From: Salinibacter pepae
Lineage (GTDB): Bacteria > Bacteroidota > Rhodothermia > Rhodothermales > Salinibacteraceae
Assembly: GCF_947077775.1 (NCBI RefSeq)
Contig: NZ_CAMTTE010000001.1
Coordinates: 3,190,501-3,254,500 of the forward strand
DNA length: 64,000 bases
Reading direction: 5' to 3'
Of the stretch, positions 8,077-16,828 are shown piece after piece. Position 1 is the first letter of the stretch; every line of letters begins with the position of its first letter. The notes under the pieces were generated by a model. That model was not told the DNA's origin, made no database searches, and was given only the letters and a program-made list of their open reading frames with translations. The position numbers were made by a program, and so were the translations under genes.

Positions 8077-9102
8077 TCATTCTTCCAGCCAGCGGGCCAC
8101 CTCCTCCGCGAAGTAGGTCAGAATGACGTCGGCCCCGGCGCGGCGGATGCCGGTGAGGGCCTCTAGTGCGCACTTCTTTTCGTCGAGCCAGCCGTTCTGG
8201 GCGGCGGCCTTGATCATGGCGTACTCGCCGCTCACGTTGTACGCGGCGACCGGCACGTCGCTGTGCTGATGTACGCGGTGGATGACATCGAGATAGGGAA
8301 GCGCGGGCTTCACCATCACCATGTCGGCCCCTTCGTCGAGGTCGAGCATGAGCTCGCGGACGGCCTCCTCGCCGTTGGCCGGGTCCATCTGGTAGGTGTC
8401 CTTGTTCTCAGGAATGTCCGTGCTCGGGGCCTCCGCCCTGTCCTCCGGCGCCGAGTCGAGGGCGTCGCGGAACGGGCCGTAGTAGTTCGACGAGTACTTG
8501 GCGGTGTAGGACAGGATCGCGGCGTCGGCGTGGCCGGCGTCGTCGAGGGCGGCGCGGAGGGCGCCCACGCGCCCGTCCATCATGTCGGAGGGGGCGATGA
8601 TGTCGGCCCCGGCCTCGGCGTGGAGCACCGCCATTTCACGCATCACCTGAATGGTCGCGTCGTTGTCGATGTGGCCGTCGCGCACGATCCCGTCGTGCCC
8701 GTCGCTGTTGTAGGGATCGAGGGCCGTGTCGGTGATGACCATCAGGTCCGGCACGGCGTCCTTGAGGGCCCGGATCGCGTTTGGGTAGAGGTGATCGGGG
8801 TCGAGGGCGTGCTCCGCGTCCGGCGTCTTCAGATGATCGGGGAGGGCCGGGAACAGGGCCACCGCCGGAATGCCGAGGGCATGCAGCGTCTCTGCGTGGT
8901 CGACGAGCCGGTCGATCGTGTGACGGTACGTGTCCGGCATCGACGGGACTTCTTCCCGCTGATTGTCCCCCGCCATCACAAATAGGGGCGCAATGAGGTC
9001 GTCCGTCGACAGCCGCGTCTCCCGCGCCATGCGGCGGATGTTTTTCGTCGATCGGAGTCGCCTCGGTCGGATGGGGATCTCGTAGTCGGAAGAAGAACTC
9101 AT
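8077..9102 (-). CDS. hemB: Delta-aminolevulinic acid dehydratase (porphobilinogen synthase)
   Basis: This 341-residue enzyme condenses two 5-aminolevulinate molecules to porphobilinogen in tetrapyrrole synthesis. The two active-site lysines are visible in the YTAKYSSNYYGPF and MVMVKPALPYLD segments. The metal-site segment reads TDTALDPYNSDGHDG, with Asp/Ala in place of the three cysteines of zinc enzymes, so it belongs to the Mg2+-type HemB group. No other heme gene adjoins it. The start at 9102 gives MSSSSDYEIPIRPRRLR, a normal N-terminus. Confidence 0.97.
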   Translation of the reverse strand: MSSSSDYEIPIRPRRLRSTKNIRRMARETRLSTDDLIAPLFVMAGDNQREEVPSMPDTYRHTIDRLVDHAETLHALGIPAVALFPALPDHLKTPDAEHALDPDHLYPNAIRALKDAVPDLMVITDTALDPYNSDGHDGIVRDGHIDNDATIQVMREMAVLHAEAGADIIAPSDMMDGRVGALRAALDDAGHADAAILSYTAKYSSNYYGPFRDALDSAPEDRAEAPSTDIPENKDTYQMDPANGEEAVRELMLDLDEGADMVMVKPALPYLDVIHRVHQHSDVPVAAYNVSGEYAMIKAAAQNGWLDEKKCALEALTGIRRAGADVILTYFAEEVARWLEE

Positions 9103-9214
9103 GGCCGCAGGAGTGGTGCGTGAATCGTGCGACGTGATGCGGGACGCGTGAGGGGCGACGGGGAGTGAAATCTCTTTCCCGCCTCACGGGTCACGTTGTA
9201 TTCGTCCCCGTTCC

Positions 9215-10759
9215 TCATTCCAGCTCTACCGTTCGGCGCCATTCCGTGCCCTCTGGGCGGTCCATGACCTCGATGCCCAGCGCCTCCAGCGTGTCGCGGA
9301 TGGCGTCGGCGCGGGCGTATTCCCCGTCGGCGCGTGCGGCCTCCCGGTCCTCCAGAAGGGTATCGATGGAGTCGGAGAGGTGAGCGGGGGCCAACCCGTT
9401 TTCGGAGCCCGCGTCGGTGTGCTGGTCCGCCTCGGGCTCGACGACGCCGAGGAGCGCATTCGTGCGGTCGAGCCAATTGCGGGCGCTTTGGGCCGTCGCC
9501 CCATTGAGGCGATCCGTCTGCTCGATGGCCTTCACGCCCTCCAGGGCGGCGGCCGTGGCGGCGGGGGTGTTGAGGTCGTCGCACATCGCCTTAAGGGTGC
9601 GGTCGTAGATGGGGCCGAGCCGGCCGCCCAATTCGTCAGGGCCGTCGGCGTCCGCCGCCAGGGCCGCGTCGACGCGGTCCGCTGCGTCCTGGTACCGGCG
9701 AACGTGGCGGGCCGCCGTGTGGAGGGTATCGAGGGTAAAGTTGAACGGCTTGCGGTATTGGCCCTGCATTAGGGCGTAGCGGAGGGCCAGTGGATCGACG
9801 CCCCCCTGCTCCCGAACCGAGTCCGGAACGTGGTCGTCGTCCGGGCCGGGGGCGATGAGGTCGCGGACGGTGTAGAAATTGCCCTTCGACTTCGACATCT
9901 TCTCGCCCTCCACCTGCAGGAAGCGGGTGTGCACCCAGTAGTTGACAACCTGGTGCCCGGCGAGGGATTGGTTCTGGGCAATCTCACACTCGTGGTGTGG
10001 AAAGATCAGGTCCTCGCCGCCGGTGTGGAGGTCGAAGCGGTCGCCGAGGTACTGCATGCCCATTACCGAGCACTCGATGTGCCAGCCGGGGTAGCCCCAG
10101 CCCCAGGGGCTGTGCCAGTGCATGAGGTGCTGCGGGTCGTGCTTCCACAGGGCAAAGTCGCGCGGGTCGCGCTTGTCAGGGTCCTCCACCACGTCGCGCT
10201 CGGTGGCCTGTAGCTGTTGGGCCTCCGTGTTGCCGCTGAGGTGCCCGTAGTCCTCGACGCTCTCGACGGAAAAGTAGACGCCCTGATCGGTCGTGTAGGC
10301 GTGCTCCTTCTCGACGAGCTCGATGACGGCCTCCAGCTGGTCCGTGACGTGCTCGGTGGCGCGGGGGCGCACCTCCGGCTCGCGCAGGTTCAGCGCGCCC
10401 CAGTCCTCCAGAAACGCCTCCGTGTAGTGGCGCGCCAGGTCGTAGATGTTGGCGAAGCGCTCGCCTTCCCGCTCCAGGGCCCGTTGCATCTTGTCCTCGC
10501 CCCCCGGGTCCACGAGATCGTCCTGCGTGAGGTGCCCGACGTCCGTGATGTTGCTCACGTTGGTCACGTCCCACCCGATTGCCTCGGCGGTGCGCCGGAT
10601 GAGGTCGGCCGTCAGAAACGACCGGAAGTTGCCGATGTGGGCGTACATGTACACCGTGGGCCCACAACTGTAGAAGCGGAGGTGCTCCTCCTCGATTGGC
10701 TCGACCGGCTCGGTCTCGTGCGTCAGCGTGTTGTAGAGGCGGAACGTGGGCGACGGCAT
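9215..10759 (-). CDS. cysS: Cysteinyl-tRNA synthetase
   Basis: A 514-residue class I synthetase starting at ATG 10759 ([18 protein letters not shown]); the frame is open to 10918 but the added residues have no family counterpart. The zinc-site cysteine in YSCGPTVY, the HIGH-class motif AHIGNFRS and the KMSKS loop [10 protein letters not shown] are all present, as is the GWHIECS segment. It charges tRNA-Cys in the cytoplasm. An insert of about 15 residues near the KMSKS loop (rich in Asp and Pro, before the [13 protein letters not shown] segment) and the acidic C-terminal domain fit a halophile. It is downstream of the membrane protein/regulator pair, 159 bases away. Confidence 0.97.
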   Translation of the reverse strand: MPSPTFRLYNTLTHETEPVEPIEEEHLRFYSCGPTVYMYAHIGNFRSFLTADLIRRTAEAIGWDVTNVSNITDVGHLTQDDLVDPGGEDKMQRALEREGERFANIYDLARHYTEAFLEDWGALNLREPEVRPRATEHVTDQLEAVIELVEKEHAYTTDQGVYFSVESVEDYGHLSGNTEAQQLQATERDVVEDPDKRDPRDFALWKHDPQHLMHWHSPWGWGYPGWHIECSVMGMQYLGDRFDLHTGGEDLIFPHHECEIAQNQSLAGHQVVNYWVHTRFLQVEGEKMSKSKGNFYTVRDLIAPGPDDDHVPDSVREQGGVDPLALRYALMQGQYRKPFNFTLDTLHTAARHVRRYQDAADRVDAALAADADGPDELGGRLGPIYDRTLKAMCDDLNTPAATAAALEGVKAIEQTDRLNGATAQSARNWLDRTNALLGVVEPEADQHTDAGSENGLAPAHLSDSIDTLLEDREAARADGEYARADAIRDTLEALGIEVMDRPEGTEWRRTVELE

Positions 10760-10918
10760 GTGCGAGTGGACGGGCGGCGGGGTGAGAGGAGGTTGTGACT
10801 GGGCAGACCGTTCGGCTGTACCTCGTGCCTCGTGGATTGTGCCGTGACTTCCCCGTGGACCGAAGACGAGCCGGACGGGAACGTGTGGGAGTGGGACGAG
10901 GGGACAGGGTCGTTCCAA

Positions 10919-11275
10919 TCATTCCGTGGCGTCCATATCGTCGGCGCCCCACCGATCGGCCGCGTCGCGGAGCGCCTGCAGGTCGTCCCAGTAGTGGGCG
11001 ATCGTGCGACGGCCATTCTCGCTCAGCGACACGGTCGTCACGGGCGTCTTGTCCGCAAACGACTTGTCCACGTCCACCAGGCCCGCCTCTTCGAGCCGCG
11101 ACAGGTGGCTTGAGAGGTTGCCCCGCGTGAGGCCCGTCAGGCGCTGTAGGAACGTGAAGTCGGCCTGCCCGCACGACGACAGGGCCGTGAGGATTGACAG
11201 CCGCGCGGGCTCGTGGATGAGCTTGTCCAGTTCGGCGAGACGCTCAAACGGCACGTCGGAGCCCGAATCACGCAT
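10919..11275 (-). CDS. Winged-helix transcriptional regulator
   Basis: A 118-residue protein with a compact winged-helix domain: helix 1 (HEPARLSILTALSS), the helix-turn-helix around FLQRLTGLTRGNLSSHLSRLEEAGLV, and a beta-wing (KTPVTTVSLSENG). This is the HTH_34/ArsR-like layout seen in small regulators that control an adjacent membrane protein. Its ATG overlaps the stop of the upstream membrane-protein gene by 8 bases (ATGCGTGA), implying translational coupling. No metal-binding cysteine pair of the ArsR type is present, so the signal is unknown. Palindromic sites upstream of the operon (11974-12053) are likely its operators. Confidence 0.88.
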   Translation of the reverse strand: MRDSGSDVPFERLAELDKLIHEPARLSILTALSSCGQADFTFLQRLTGLTRGNLSSHLSRLEEAGLVDVDKSFADKTPVTTVSLSENGRRTIAHYWDDLQALRDAADRWGADDMDATE

Positions 11276-11939
11276 CGGCGCTCACCTCCGGGTCGTCCAT
11301 CGGGCCGAGGGTGCCGACGAGAAGGCGATGGTTGTAGAGCCCGACCCCGAGGATGACGGCCCCGAGGAGCCCGCAGTTCACGGCCTGCACCAGGACCATA
11401 TTGGGCGTCATCAGAGGGAGGAGAGTGACCAGGAAGAGGAGAACGCCCGTTGCCGCGTACGTCCAGCGGAGACGAGGGGGCGGTGCCGGTAGGCTCGCAA
11501 CAATTAGCACCCACCCTGGGAAAAACACGAGGAAATGGTTGTCGCCGAGGGGGGTGTGCAGGGGAATGGAAAACGTGACGAGTGCAATCCAGCAGAGGGC
11601 TCCCGTCAAGAGGGGGATGAAAGTCCATGCCGACCACACATCCCCAAGGGAACTCCCGTGTCCCCCTCGGCCTCGGACCCGCCCATACGCACTCTCGTAG
11701 CGTCGGTGCATGTACCACATCCATGGGGACGTGAGAACGAGGAGGGCAGGCGCTCCGAGGGGCGCTCCATCAATCAGGATCTGGGGACGCACCAGCAGAC
11801 CCCCGAGCACGCCGAGAAGAAGCAGTCCCCCTGCAGGCGCGTAGCAGAGCCCCTTCAATTGATGATAGAACTGAGTAAAGAACCGGACCGAGTCGGGAGA
11901 GCGAGGCGGGCCCGACGCGCGTGCTCCTGCGGAAGACAT
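11268..11939 (-). CDS. Integral membrane protein paired with the regulator
   Basis: A 223-residue protein is proposed from ATG 11939; the frame is open much farther upstream, but only this start places the operator-like palindromes outside the gene and gives a sensible N-terminus. There are about five or six hydrophobic segments, roughly at residues 35-55, 60-75, 100-120, 130-150, 160-180 and 185-205. No transport or enzyme motif is recognised. It forms an overlapping operon with the winged-helix regulator, a common arrangement in which the regulator represses the pair. Function unknown. Confidence 0.72.
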   Translation of the reverse strand: MSSAGARASGPPRSPDSVRFFTQFYHQLKGLCYAPAGGLLLLGVLGGLLVRPQILIDGAPLGAPALLVLTSPWMWYMHRRYESAYGRVRGRGGHGSSLGDVWSAWTFIPLLTGALCWIALVTFSIPLHTPLGDNHFLVFFPGWVLIVASLPAPPPRLRWTYAATGVLLFLVTLLPLMTPNMVLVQAVNCGLLGAVILGVGLYNHRLLVGTLGPMDDPEVSADA

Positions 11940-11973
11940 CGGACGAGGAGAGGCCTGTTGGGGAAGCCGACTC

Positions 11974-11988
11974 GTTTGCACGGCAAAC
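11974..11988. promoter_or_regulatory. Operator-like palindrome, copy 1
   Basis: GTTTGC-N3-GCAAAC, a perfect 6-base inverted repeat with a 3-base spacer, 35 bases upstream of the membrane-protein start. It is probably bound by the winged-helix dimer encoded in this operon. Confidence 0.68.
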
Positions 11989-12003
11989 AACCGCTGGAGA
12001 AGA

Positions 12004-12036
12004 GTTTGCTCGGAGTGGTTGATGTTCCGGGCAAAC
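12004..12036. promoter_or_regulatory. Operator half-sites
   Basis: A GTTTGC half-site at 12004-12009 and a GCAAAC half-site at 12031-12036 lie between the two complete palindromes and repeat their arms exactly. They could serve as weaker or cooperative binding sites. Confidence 0.45.
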
Positions 12037-12038
12037 CT

Positions 12039-12053
12039 GTTTGCATCGCAAAC
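12039..12053. promoter_or_regulatory. Operator-like palindrome, copy 2
   Basis: The second GTTTGC-N3-GCAAAC palindrome, 65 bases (about six helical turns) from the first, located between yidD and the membrane-protein gene. Two identical arm sequences in one short intergenic region are unlikely by chance. Confidence 0.68.
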
Positions 12054-12103
12054 CCAGCACGGTCGCCGTGGGGCCGACCGGATGGGAAAAAATGCAAGCA
12101 GCC

Positions 12104-12427
12104 TCATTGCCGCTCTTCTGTGGCCTTCGGTCGGCCGTCCGCGGCCGGATGCTCCTCTCCGAACCACCGCGGGGGGTCGTAGCCGTGTCCGCCCCACGGG
12201 TGGCAGCGAAGAAGCCGGTGGATGGCGAGCACGAGGCCCTTCAGCGCGCCGTACTCCCGAAACGCCTGGATCGCATAGGCCGAGCACGTCGGGTGAAAGC
12301 GGCAGGTGCGCCCCAGGTGCGGGGAGAGCACGAGCTGGTACAGGCGCACCAGCCCAATCAAGAGCAGGCGCGGGAGGCGGGCCAGGAGGGAAAGGGCGCG
12401 GCGCATTGAGGAAGAAAGGTTGTTCAT
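12104..12427 (-). CDS. yidD: Membrane protein insertion efficiency factor YidD
   Basis: A 107-residue protein from ATG 12427. It has the family hallmarks: an N-terminal amphipathic/hydrophobic helix ([19 protein letters not shown]), the [11 protein letters not shown] core with two cysteines, a third cysteine in [15 protein letters not shown], and a short acidic tail. YidD assists YidC/Sec insertion of inner-membrane proteins. It normally sits between rnpA and yidC; here neither is adjacent, so the usual rnpA-yidD-yidC cluster is broken. It is divergent from hisI with 86 bases between starts. Confidence 0.95.
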   Translation of the reverse strand: MNNLSSSMRRALSLLARLPRLLLIGLVRLYQLVLSPHLGRTCRFHPTCSAYAIQAFREYGALKGLVLAIHRLLRCHPWGGHGYDPPRWFGEEHPAADGRPKATEERQ

Positions 12428-12513
12428 GCCACGGGTAAAACAGCAGGCCTGGAGACAGGTTCGAACGATCAACCTCATACTTCTTTCCTGCCTCGAACCT
12501 GCCGTCTCCCGCA

Positions 12514-12897
12514 ATGAGCGACCCGCTTCTCGACGCTGCCGACTTCACCGACGACGGCCTGATCCCCGCGATCGTGCAGGACGCCGAGACCGACCAGGTG
12601 CTCATGATGGCGTACATGACGGCCGACACCCTTCAGGAAACCCTCGACACCGGCCGGATGGTGTACTGGAGCCGCTCGCGACAAGAGCGATGGGTGAAGG
12701 GGCAGACGAGTGGCCACACCCAGACGGTCGAAGAGGCCCGCCTCGACTGCGACGGCGACACGTTGCTCTTTCGGGTACACCAGGAGGGCGGGGCCTGTCA
12801 CACCGGCTTCCAGTCGTGCTTTCACCGCCGCGCCGCCGCCGACGGGTGGACGACCGATGGCGAGAAGGTGTTCGATCCGGACGCGGTGTACGAGTAG
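12514..12897 (+). CDS. hisI: Phosphoribosyl-AMP cyclohydrolase
   Basis: A 127-residue single-domain enzyme without a fused HisE pyrophosphohydrolase. It shows the [12 protein letters not shown] and SGHTQ segments, the metal-binding DCDGD motif and the zinc cysteines in [15 protein letters not shown]. It hydrolyses the purine ring of PR-AMP, the third step of histidine synthesis. No other his genes are nearby. Its stop is only 2 bases from the stop of the convergent symporter gene. Confidence 0.96.
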   Translation: MSDPLLDAADFTDDGLIPAIVQDAETDQVLMMAYMTADTLQETLDTGRMVYWSRSRQERWVKGQTSGHTQTVEEARLDCDGDTLLFRVHQEGGACHTGFQSCFHRRAAADGWTTDGEKVFDPDAVYE

Positions 12898-12899
12898 GC

Positions 12900-14336
12900 C
12901 TACGACGACGAAGCCGTTACGGGCGACGAGGGGGCGGTGGCGTAGCTCGCGCCCAGCAAGGCCGTCAGGGTGATGGGCCACACCAGGATGGGAAACGTGG
13001 CGGGCGAGAGGTACAGGTTGCCGATGGCGCTCCCCAGGCCCGCGGCCACGGCCGCGAACACGCCGGCCCCCGTCGTGCGCGGCCACAAGACCAGAAAGGC
13101 GAGGGGCAGCCCGAGCGTCGCCCCGAGGCCCACGAAGGCGAACTCAATAATGTCGAAGATCGTCCCGGGCCGCCAGTAGGCCAGGCCGACCCCGAGCAGG
13201 GCCATCACGCCCACGATTCCACGTCCGAGGCGGATCATGCGGGCCGGGAGCACGCGGTCGGCGAGTTGCGTCTCGTAGAGGCGGGTCAGGTCCGCCGCGG
13301 TGACGAGCATCATCGAGTCGGAGGTGGACAGGACGGCCCCGATGATGCCGGCCAGCAGCAAGCCCGCGAACCAGTCGGGGAAGAGTTGCACCATCATCTC
13401 CATCGCCGCCGACTCGGGGTCGTTCATTGAGCCGTAGAGCACCCGGCCCGCCATCCCGATGAAGAGCGGGACCGTGAGGCGGAGGGCCTGAAAGGCCAGC
13501 GCGATGACCGAGGCACGGCTCAGCAGGCGCTCGGACCGGATGGCCTGGAACCGCATGAGTCCGTGCGGCTGGCCGAGGGCGCCGAGGGCGAACGCCAGCC
13601 AGGAGCCAACCGAGAGCGCGAGGGCGGTGCCGGTCTGCCCCGCCGTCATCGACAGGAGCGTCGGGTCCGCGGCCCGCACCGCCGTCACGAACGCGCCCCA
13701 GCCCCCAATTTCCGCGATGGCGACGAGCGGGAGCGCGAGGGCCGCCAGAATCACGAGCAGCCCCTGCACGAAGTCGGTCCAGACCGACGCGTCGAAGCCG
13801 CCGAGCGCCGTGTAGAGGGCGACGGCCAGGCCCCCAGCCCCCACCGACACTGAATAGTTGAGGCCGAGGCCCGTCTCCATGGCCTCCCCCACCGCGATGA
13901 TCTGCGCGCCGATGTACGACGCCATGAACACCACCACCGCGAGCGTGGCCGTCCACCGGATCCACGGGCCCCACGGGGAGTCGCGGAAGACGAGCGCCAG
14001 GTGGTCGACCACCGTCTGGCTGTCGAGCGCCTCCGACTGTCGCCGAAAGGTCGGGGCCACGTAGCGGTACAAGAAGAGAACGACCACGAGCATCGCCATC
14101 GAGAACCAGAGCCCGTGGAGGCCTGTGGTGAACCCGACCCCGACCCACGCGAAAAACGTCCAGCCGCTCGCCACCGAGGCCACCTCCGAGAGGGCCAGGG
14201 GCCAGGTGCCCACGTCACGGCCCGCGAGCATGTAGTCGGTGAGGCGCCGGGTTTCGGTGCGGAGGAAGAAGTAGATCCCGATCCCTACGAGGACGAGGAG
14301 GTAGAGCCCGAACGTCAGTGAGAGGCCGATTGACAT
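12900..14336 (-). CDS. Sodium:solute symporter (SSS family)
   Basis: A 478-residue polytopic protein with about 13 hydrophobic segments. It has the family's early GRDVGTWPLALSEVASVASGWTF stretch (core sodium-site helix 1), a GGFDASVWTDFVQG segment resembling the SSS signature region, and SDSMMLVTAADLTR in helix 8, which contains the sodium-2-site serines. It resembles PutP/PanF-like transporters; the substrate cannot be told. A 49-residue membrane peptide is encoded 6 bases upstream and is probably translationally coupled. Confidence 0.92.
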   Translation of the reverse strand: MSIGLSLTFGLYLLVLVGIGIYFFLRTETRRLTDYMLAGRDVGTWPLALSEVASVASGWTFFAWVGVGFTTGLHGLWFSMAMLVVVLFLYRYVAPTFRRQSEALDSQTVVDHLALVFRDSPWGPWIRWTATLAVVVFMASYIGAQIIAVGEAMETGLGLNYSVSVGAGGLAVALYTALGGFDASVWTDFVQGLLVILAALALPLVAIAEIGGWGAFVTAVRAADPTLLSMTAGQTGTALALSVGSWLAFALGALGQPHGLMRFQAIRSERLLSRASVIALAFQALRLTVPLFIGMAGRVLYGSMNDPESAAMEMMVQLFPDWFAGLLLAGIIGAVLSTSDSMMLVTAADLTRLYETQLADRVLPARMIRLGRGIVGVMALLGVGLAYWRPGTIFDIIEFAFVGLGATLGLPLAFLVLWPRTTGAGVFAAVAAGLGSAIGNLYLSPATFPILVWPITLTALLGASYATAPSSPVTASSS

Positions 14337-14342
14337 GGGACG

Positions 14343-14492
14343 CTAGGACGCTGAGGAGCGATGACCAAGGATCGTCACGTATCCATCCCCCCGCTTTGCA
14401 TCGACGCGGCACAGGGCGTAGGCGAGAAGGGGAAGGGTCCCAACGAACGCGAGGGCCGCGGCTGTGCCCAGTGGAAGGCCGAACAGGGTCAT
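14343..14492 (-). CDS. Small single-pass membrane peptide upstream of symporter
   Basis: A 49-residue frame runs from ATG (14492-14490) to TAG (14345-14343). It begins MTLFGLPLGTAAALAFVG and continues as one hydrophobic helix of about 22 residues, followed by a short charged cytoplasmic-type tail ending GHRSSAS. Its stop is 6 bases before the symporter ATG. Small subunits ahead of SSS transporters are known in other groups, and the tight spacing argues that this is a real gene, perhaps a transporter accessory peptide. It does not resemble DUF485/DUF4212 proteins as I recall them. Confidence 0.6.
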   Translation of the reverse strand: MTLFGLPLGTAAALAFVGTLPLLAYALCRVDAKRGDGYVTILGHRSSAS

Positions 14493-14548
14493 GCGACGAG
14501 CGGTCTACAGGGGCGTGAGTGAGAGGGGCCGTGCAGGGCCGAGAGGGA

Positions 14549-15169
14549 CTACTCGTCCAGGTCTCCGGGGATCTCGTCCGGAATGGTCCAGCGGTACACG
14601 GTATCCCCGTCCAGGTCGACCGTCCGGTCCGGGGCCCACCGTCCCATGTCGAAGTCGTGGGACACCACCGGCGTGCCGGGGGACAGCTGCTCAAACAGGA
14701 TGGGGCGAAGCTTCTGGTTGACCGAGGGGAGCAGGTACAGCGTTACCACCGTCGCCTCGCTGATGTCGGCCTCGAAGAGGTCCCCCTGCCGGAACTCGAC
14801 GAGATCGGCCACGCCGGCCTCCTCGGCGTTCTTGCGGGCCTTCTTCACGAGGTCGGGGTCGATCTCAATGCCGACGCCCCGCGCCCCATGCGTCTGCGCC
14901 GCACGGATCACGATGCGCCCGTCTCCGCTTCCGAGGTCGTAGATGACATCCGTCTCGTCCACGTCGGCCAGCTCCAGCATACGGTCGACGACCGGCTTGG
15001 GGGTCGGTACGTAGGGCACGTCCGACTCCTGTTCGGGCGGCATCTTCAGGCCCGGAATTGTCGTCTCTGCGGTGGTGTCCGTCTGCTGGGCGTATCCGGG
15101 CCGAGGCCCGTGGCCCAGCAGGAGGCCGAGGGCGAGCAAAGCGACCGGGAGGAATTGGAGGCGGGACAT
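14549..15169 (-). CDS. Exported class I SAM methyltransferase-like protein
   Basis: A 206-residue protein. Residues 1-27 are a signal peptide (hydrophobic LLALGLLLG core, cleavage around GYAQ-Q). The rest is a Rossmann methyltransferase: motif I DLGSGDGRI near residues 80-88, then the acidic GIEIDPD end of strand 2, and the RQGDLFEAD motif. Similar proteins are annotated as class I methyltransferases without known substrate. A signal peptide on a SAM-dependent enzyme is odd, because SAM is not expected outside the cytoplasm; it may instead be inner-membrane anchored. Confidence 0.85.
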   Translation of the reverse strand: MSRLQFLPVALLALGLLLGHGPRPGYAQQTDTTAETTIPGLKMPPEQESDVPYVPTPKPVVDRMLELADVDETDVIYDLGSGDGRIVIRAAQTHGARGVGIEIDPDLVKKARKNAEEAGVADLVEFRQGDLFEADISEATVVTLYLLPSVNQKLRPILFEQLSPGTPVVSHDFDMGRWAPDRTVDLDGDTVYRWTIPDEIPGDLDE

Positions 15170-15220
15170 GGGGCGTTGAGTGTGAATGGGGAGGAGGACG
15201 CGAGCGAGAGTGGAGGGGGC

Positions 15221-16564
15221 TCAGGAGGAGGCCTCCTGAGAGCGGGCCGTCCGCAGGGCCAGCAGGGGAATGCCGGCCAGCAGCACCCCGACGCCCAGCA
15301 GGGCGCCGGTGCCGGCGTAGGCCACGCTGGACCAAAGCATGTACAGACAGGCCGCGCAGAAGAGCAGCGGAACGGCCGGGTACAGCGGCACCCGGAAGGG
15401 CCGATCCGTCTCGGGCTCGATCCGGCGGAGAACGAAGAGGGCCGCGCCGGCCAGCCCGAAAAACAGCCAGAACACCGGCGCCGTGTAGTCTACCATCGCC
15501 TCGAACCCCTGCCGAGTCCAGGCGCCCACGCCCACCAGCCCGAGCGCGACGGCCCCCTGGACGAAGAGGGCGTTGGCGGGGGTCTCGGTGTCGGCGTCCC
15601 AGCGGCCCAGGAAGCGAAAAAAGCGAACGTCCCGGCCGAGTGCGAAGCTGGTTCGGGCCCCGGTGAAGATGGTCGCATTTGTGGAGCTGAGGGCCGCCGC
15701 CACGACCAGCAGGCTGATGAGCTTCGCCCCCGGCTCGCCGAGGGCCGCGCGCATCAGGTCCGCCGCGACGACCTCCGAGCCCGCCATGCCGGCGAGGCCG
15801 AGCCCCTGCAGGTAGGCCCAGTTCACCAGCAGGTAGAGTCCCGTAATCAGGCCGAGGCTCCCGAGCAGCCCCCGCGTCATGTCGTGGCGAAGGTCGCGGA
15901 CCTCGGCGGAGAGGTAGGCCGCCTCGTTCCACCCGCCGTACGTGAGGAGCACAAAGACCATGGCCATGCCGAAGCTCCCGCCCCCGCCTTCCGAGGCCCC
16001 CGTGGCGGCCGCCTGCCCGGCCGACTCGGGCACGAGAAAGAGGCCCGCCCCGATGAGGACGAGCAGGCCCACGATCGTGGCGACGGTAAGGCCCCGCTGT
16101 ACGTGTTTTCCCTGCCGCACCCCAAGCGCGTTGATCAGCGTGAGCCCGGCGACGGCCAGGGCGGCGTAAATGGACGGCGAGTACGCCCCGATCGGCCACA
16201 GCTCGGTGGCGTAGTCGCCAAACACAAACGCCAGCAGGGCGATGGAGCCGGTCTGGATCACCACGAGGCGGGCCCATGCGAAGAGGAACGCCAGCCAGTC
16301 CCCGAAGGCGCGCCGAAAGTAAAAATAGTCCCCGCCCGCGTGGGGATAGGCCGTGGTTAGTTCCGCGTAGCAGAGCGCCCCCACAATCGACACGCCGCCG
16401 CCCAACGTCCAGGCAAGCAGGGCGGCCCAGCCGCTGCCGGTATTTCCGGCCACGAGAGCGGGGGTCTCGAAGACGCTGGCCCCAATGACCACCCCGACGG
16501 TCAGGGCCACGACGTCCACAGTCGAGAGGCTAGAAGCCAGTCGCGCCTGAGAGGGGTCGTTCAT
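15221..16564 (-). CDS. Amino acid permease (APC superfamily)
   Basis: A 447-residue transporter starting at ATG 16564 (MNDPSQARLASSLSTVD); the open frame reaches 16678 but the extra residues are not family-like. It has 12 hydrophobic segments and the APC helix-1 motif GVVIGASVFETPALVAG, plus the YAELTTAYPHAGGDYFYFRRAFG segment of helix 3 typical of L-type (LAT) and related amino acid antiporters/permeases. Substrate unknown. It lies 51 bases upstream of the exported methyltransferase on the same strand. Confidence 0.92.
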   Translation of the reverse strand: MNDPSQARLASSLSTVDVVALTVGVVIGASVFETPALVAGNTGSGWAALLAWTLGGGVSIVGALCYAELTTAYPHAGGDYFYFRRAFGDWLAFLFAWARLVVIQTGSIALLAFVFGDYATELWPIGAYSPSIYAALAVAGLTLINALGVRQGKHVQRGLTVATIVGLLVLIGAGLFLVPESAGQAAATGASEGGGGSFGMAMVFVLLTYGGWNEAAYLSAEVRDLRHDMTRGLLGSLGLITGLYLLVNWAYLQGLGLAGMAGSEVVAADLMRAALGEPGAKLISLLVVAAALSSTNATIFTGARTSFALGRDVRFFRFLGRWDADTETPANALFVQGAVALGLVGVGAWTRQGFEAMVDYTAPVFWLFFGLAGAALFVLRRIEPETDRPFRVPLYPAVPLLFCAACLYMLWSSVAYAGTGALLGVGVLLAGIPLLALRTARSQEASS

Positions 16565-16828
16565 GTGGAAAGGCCCGAATGGGAATTGAGAGAACCGCTG
16601 TGCCCTGGGGCAACGTATGAAGGGTGGCGGAGCCCGGTCGGGAGCGACGGTTGTGAGGCCTGAGGAGCCTCGGGGCAAAATTCGCGATCTCTACACGGAT
16701 ACGGCCAGGGGACGTTCGCCGTGAGGAGCGTCTCGGTTTGGGAGGGGCCAAACGGATGGCCGGTAGTGAAAACGTCGGTGGGGGCTTGCCTTGCGCACCA
16801 GCAGTCTCTTGTCTTGTCCAGCCGAACG

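Noticed and set aside
11268-12629. 453-residue version of the membrane protein
   Set aside because: The extra N-terminal part would read through the operator palindromes and the yidD gene; the start at 11939 is more sensible.
14519-16360. 613-residue plus-strand open frame
   Set aside because: It is antisense to the methyltransferase and permease genes, with no domain features.
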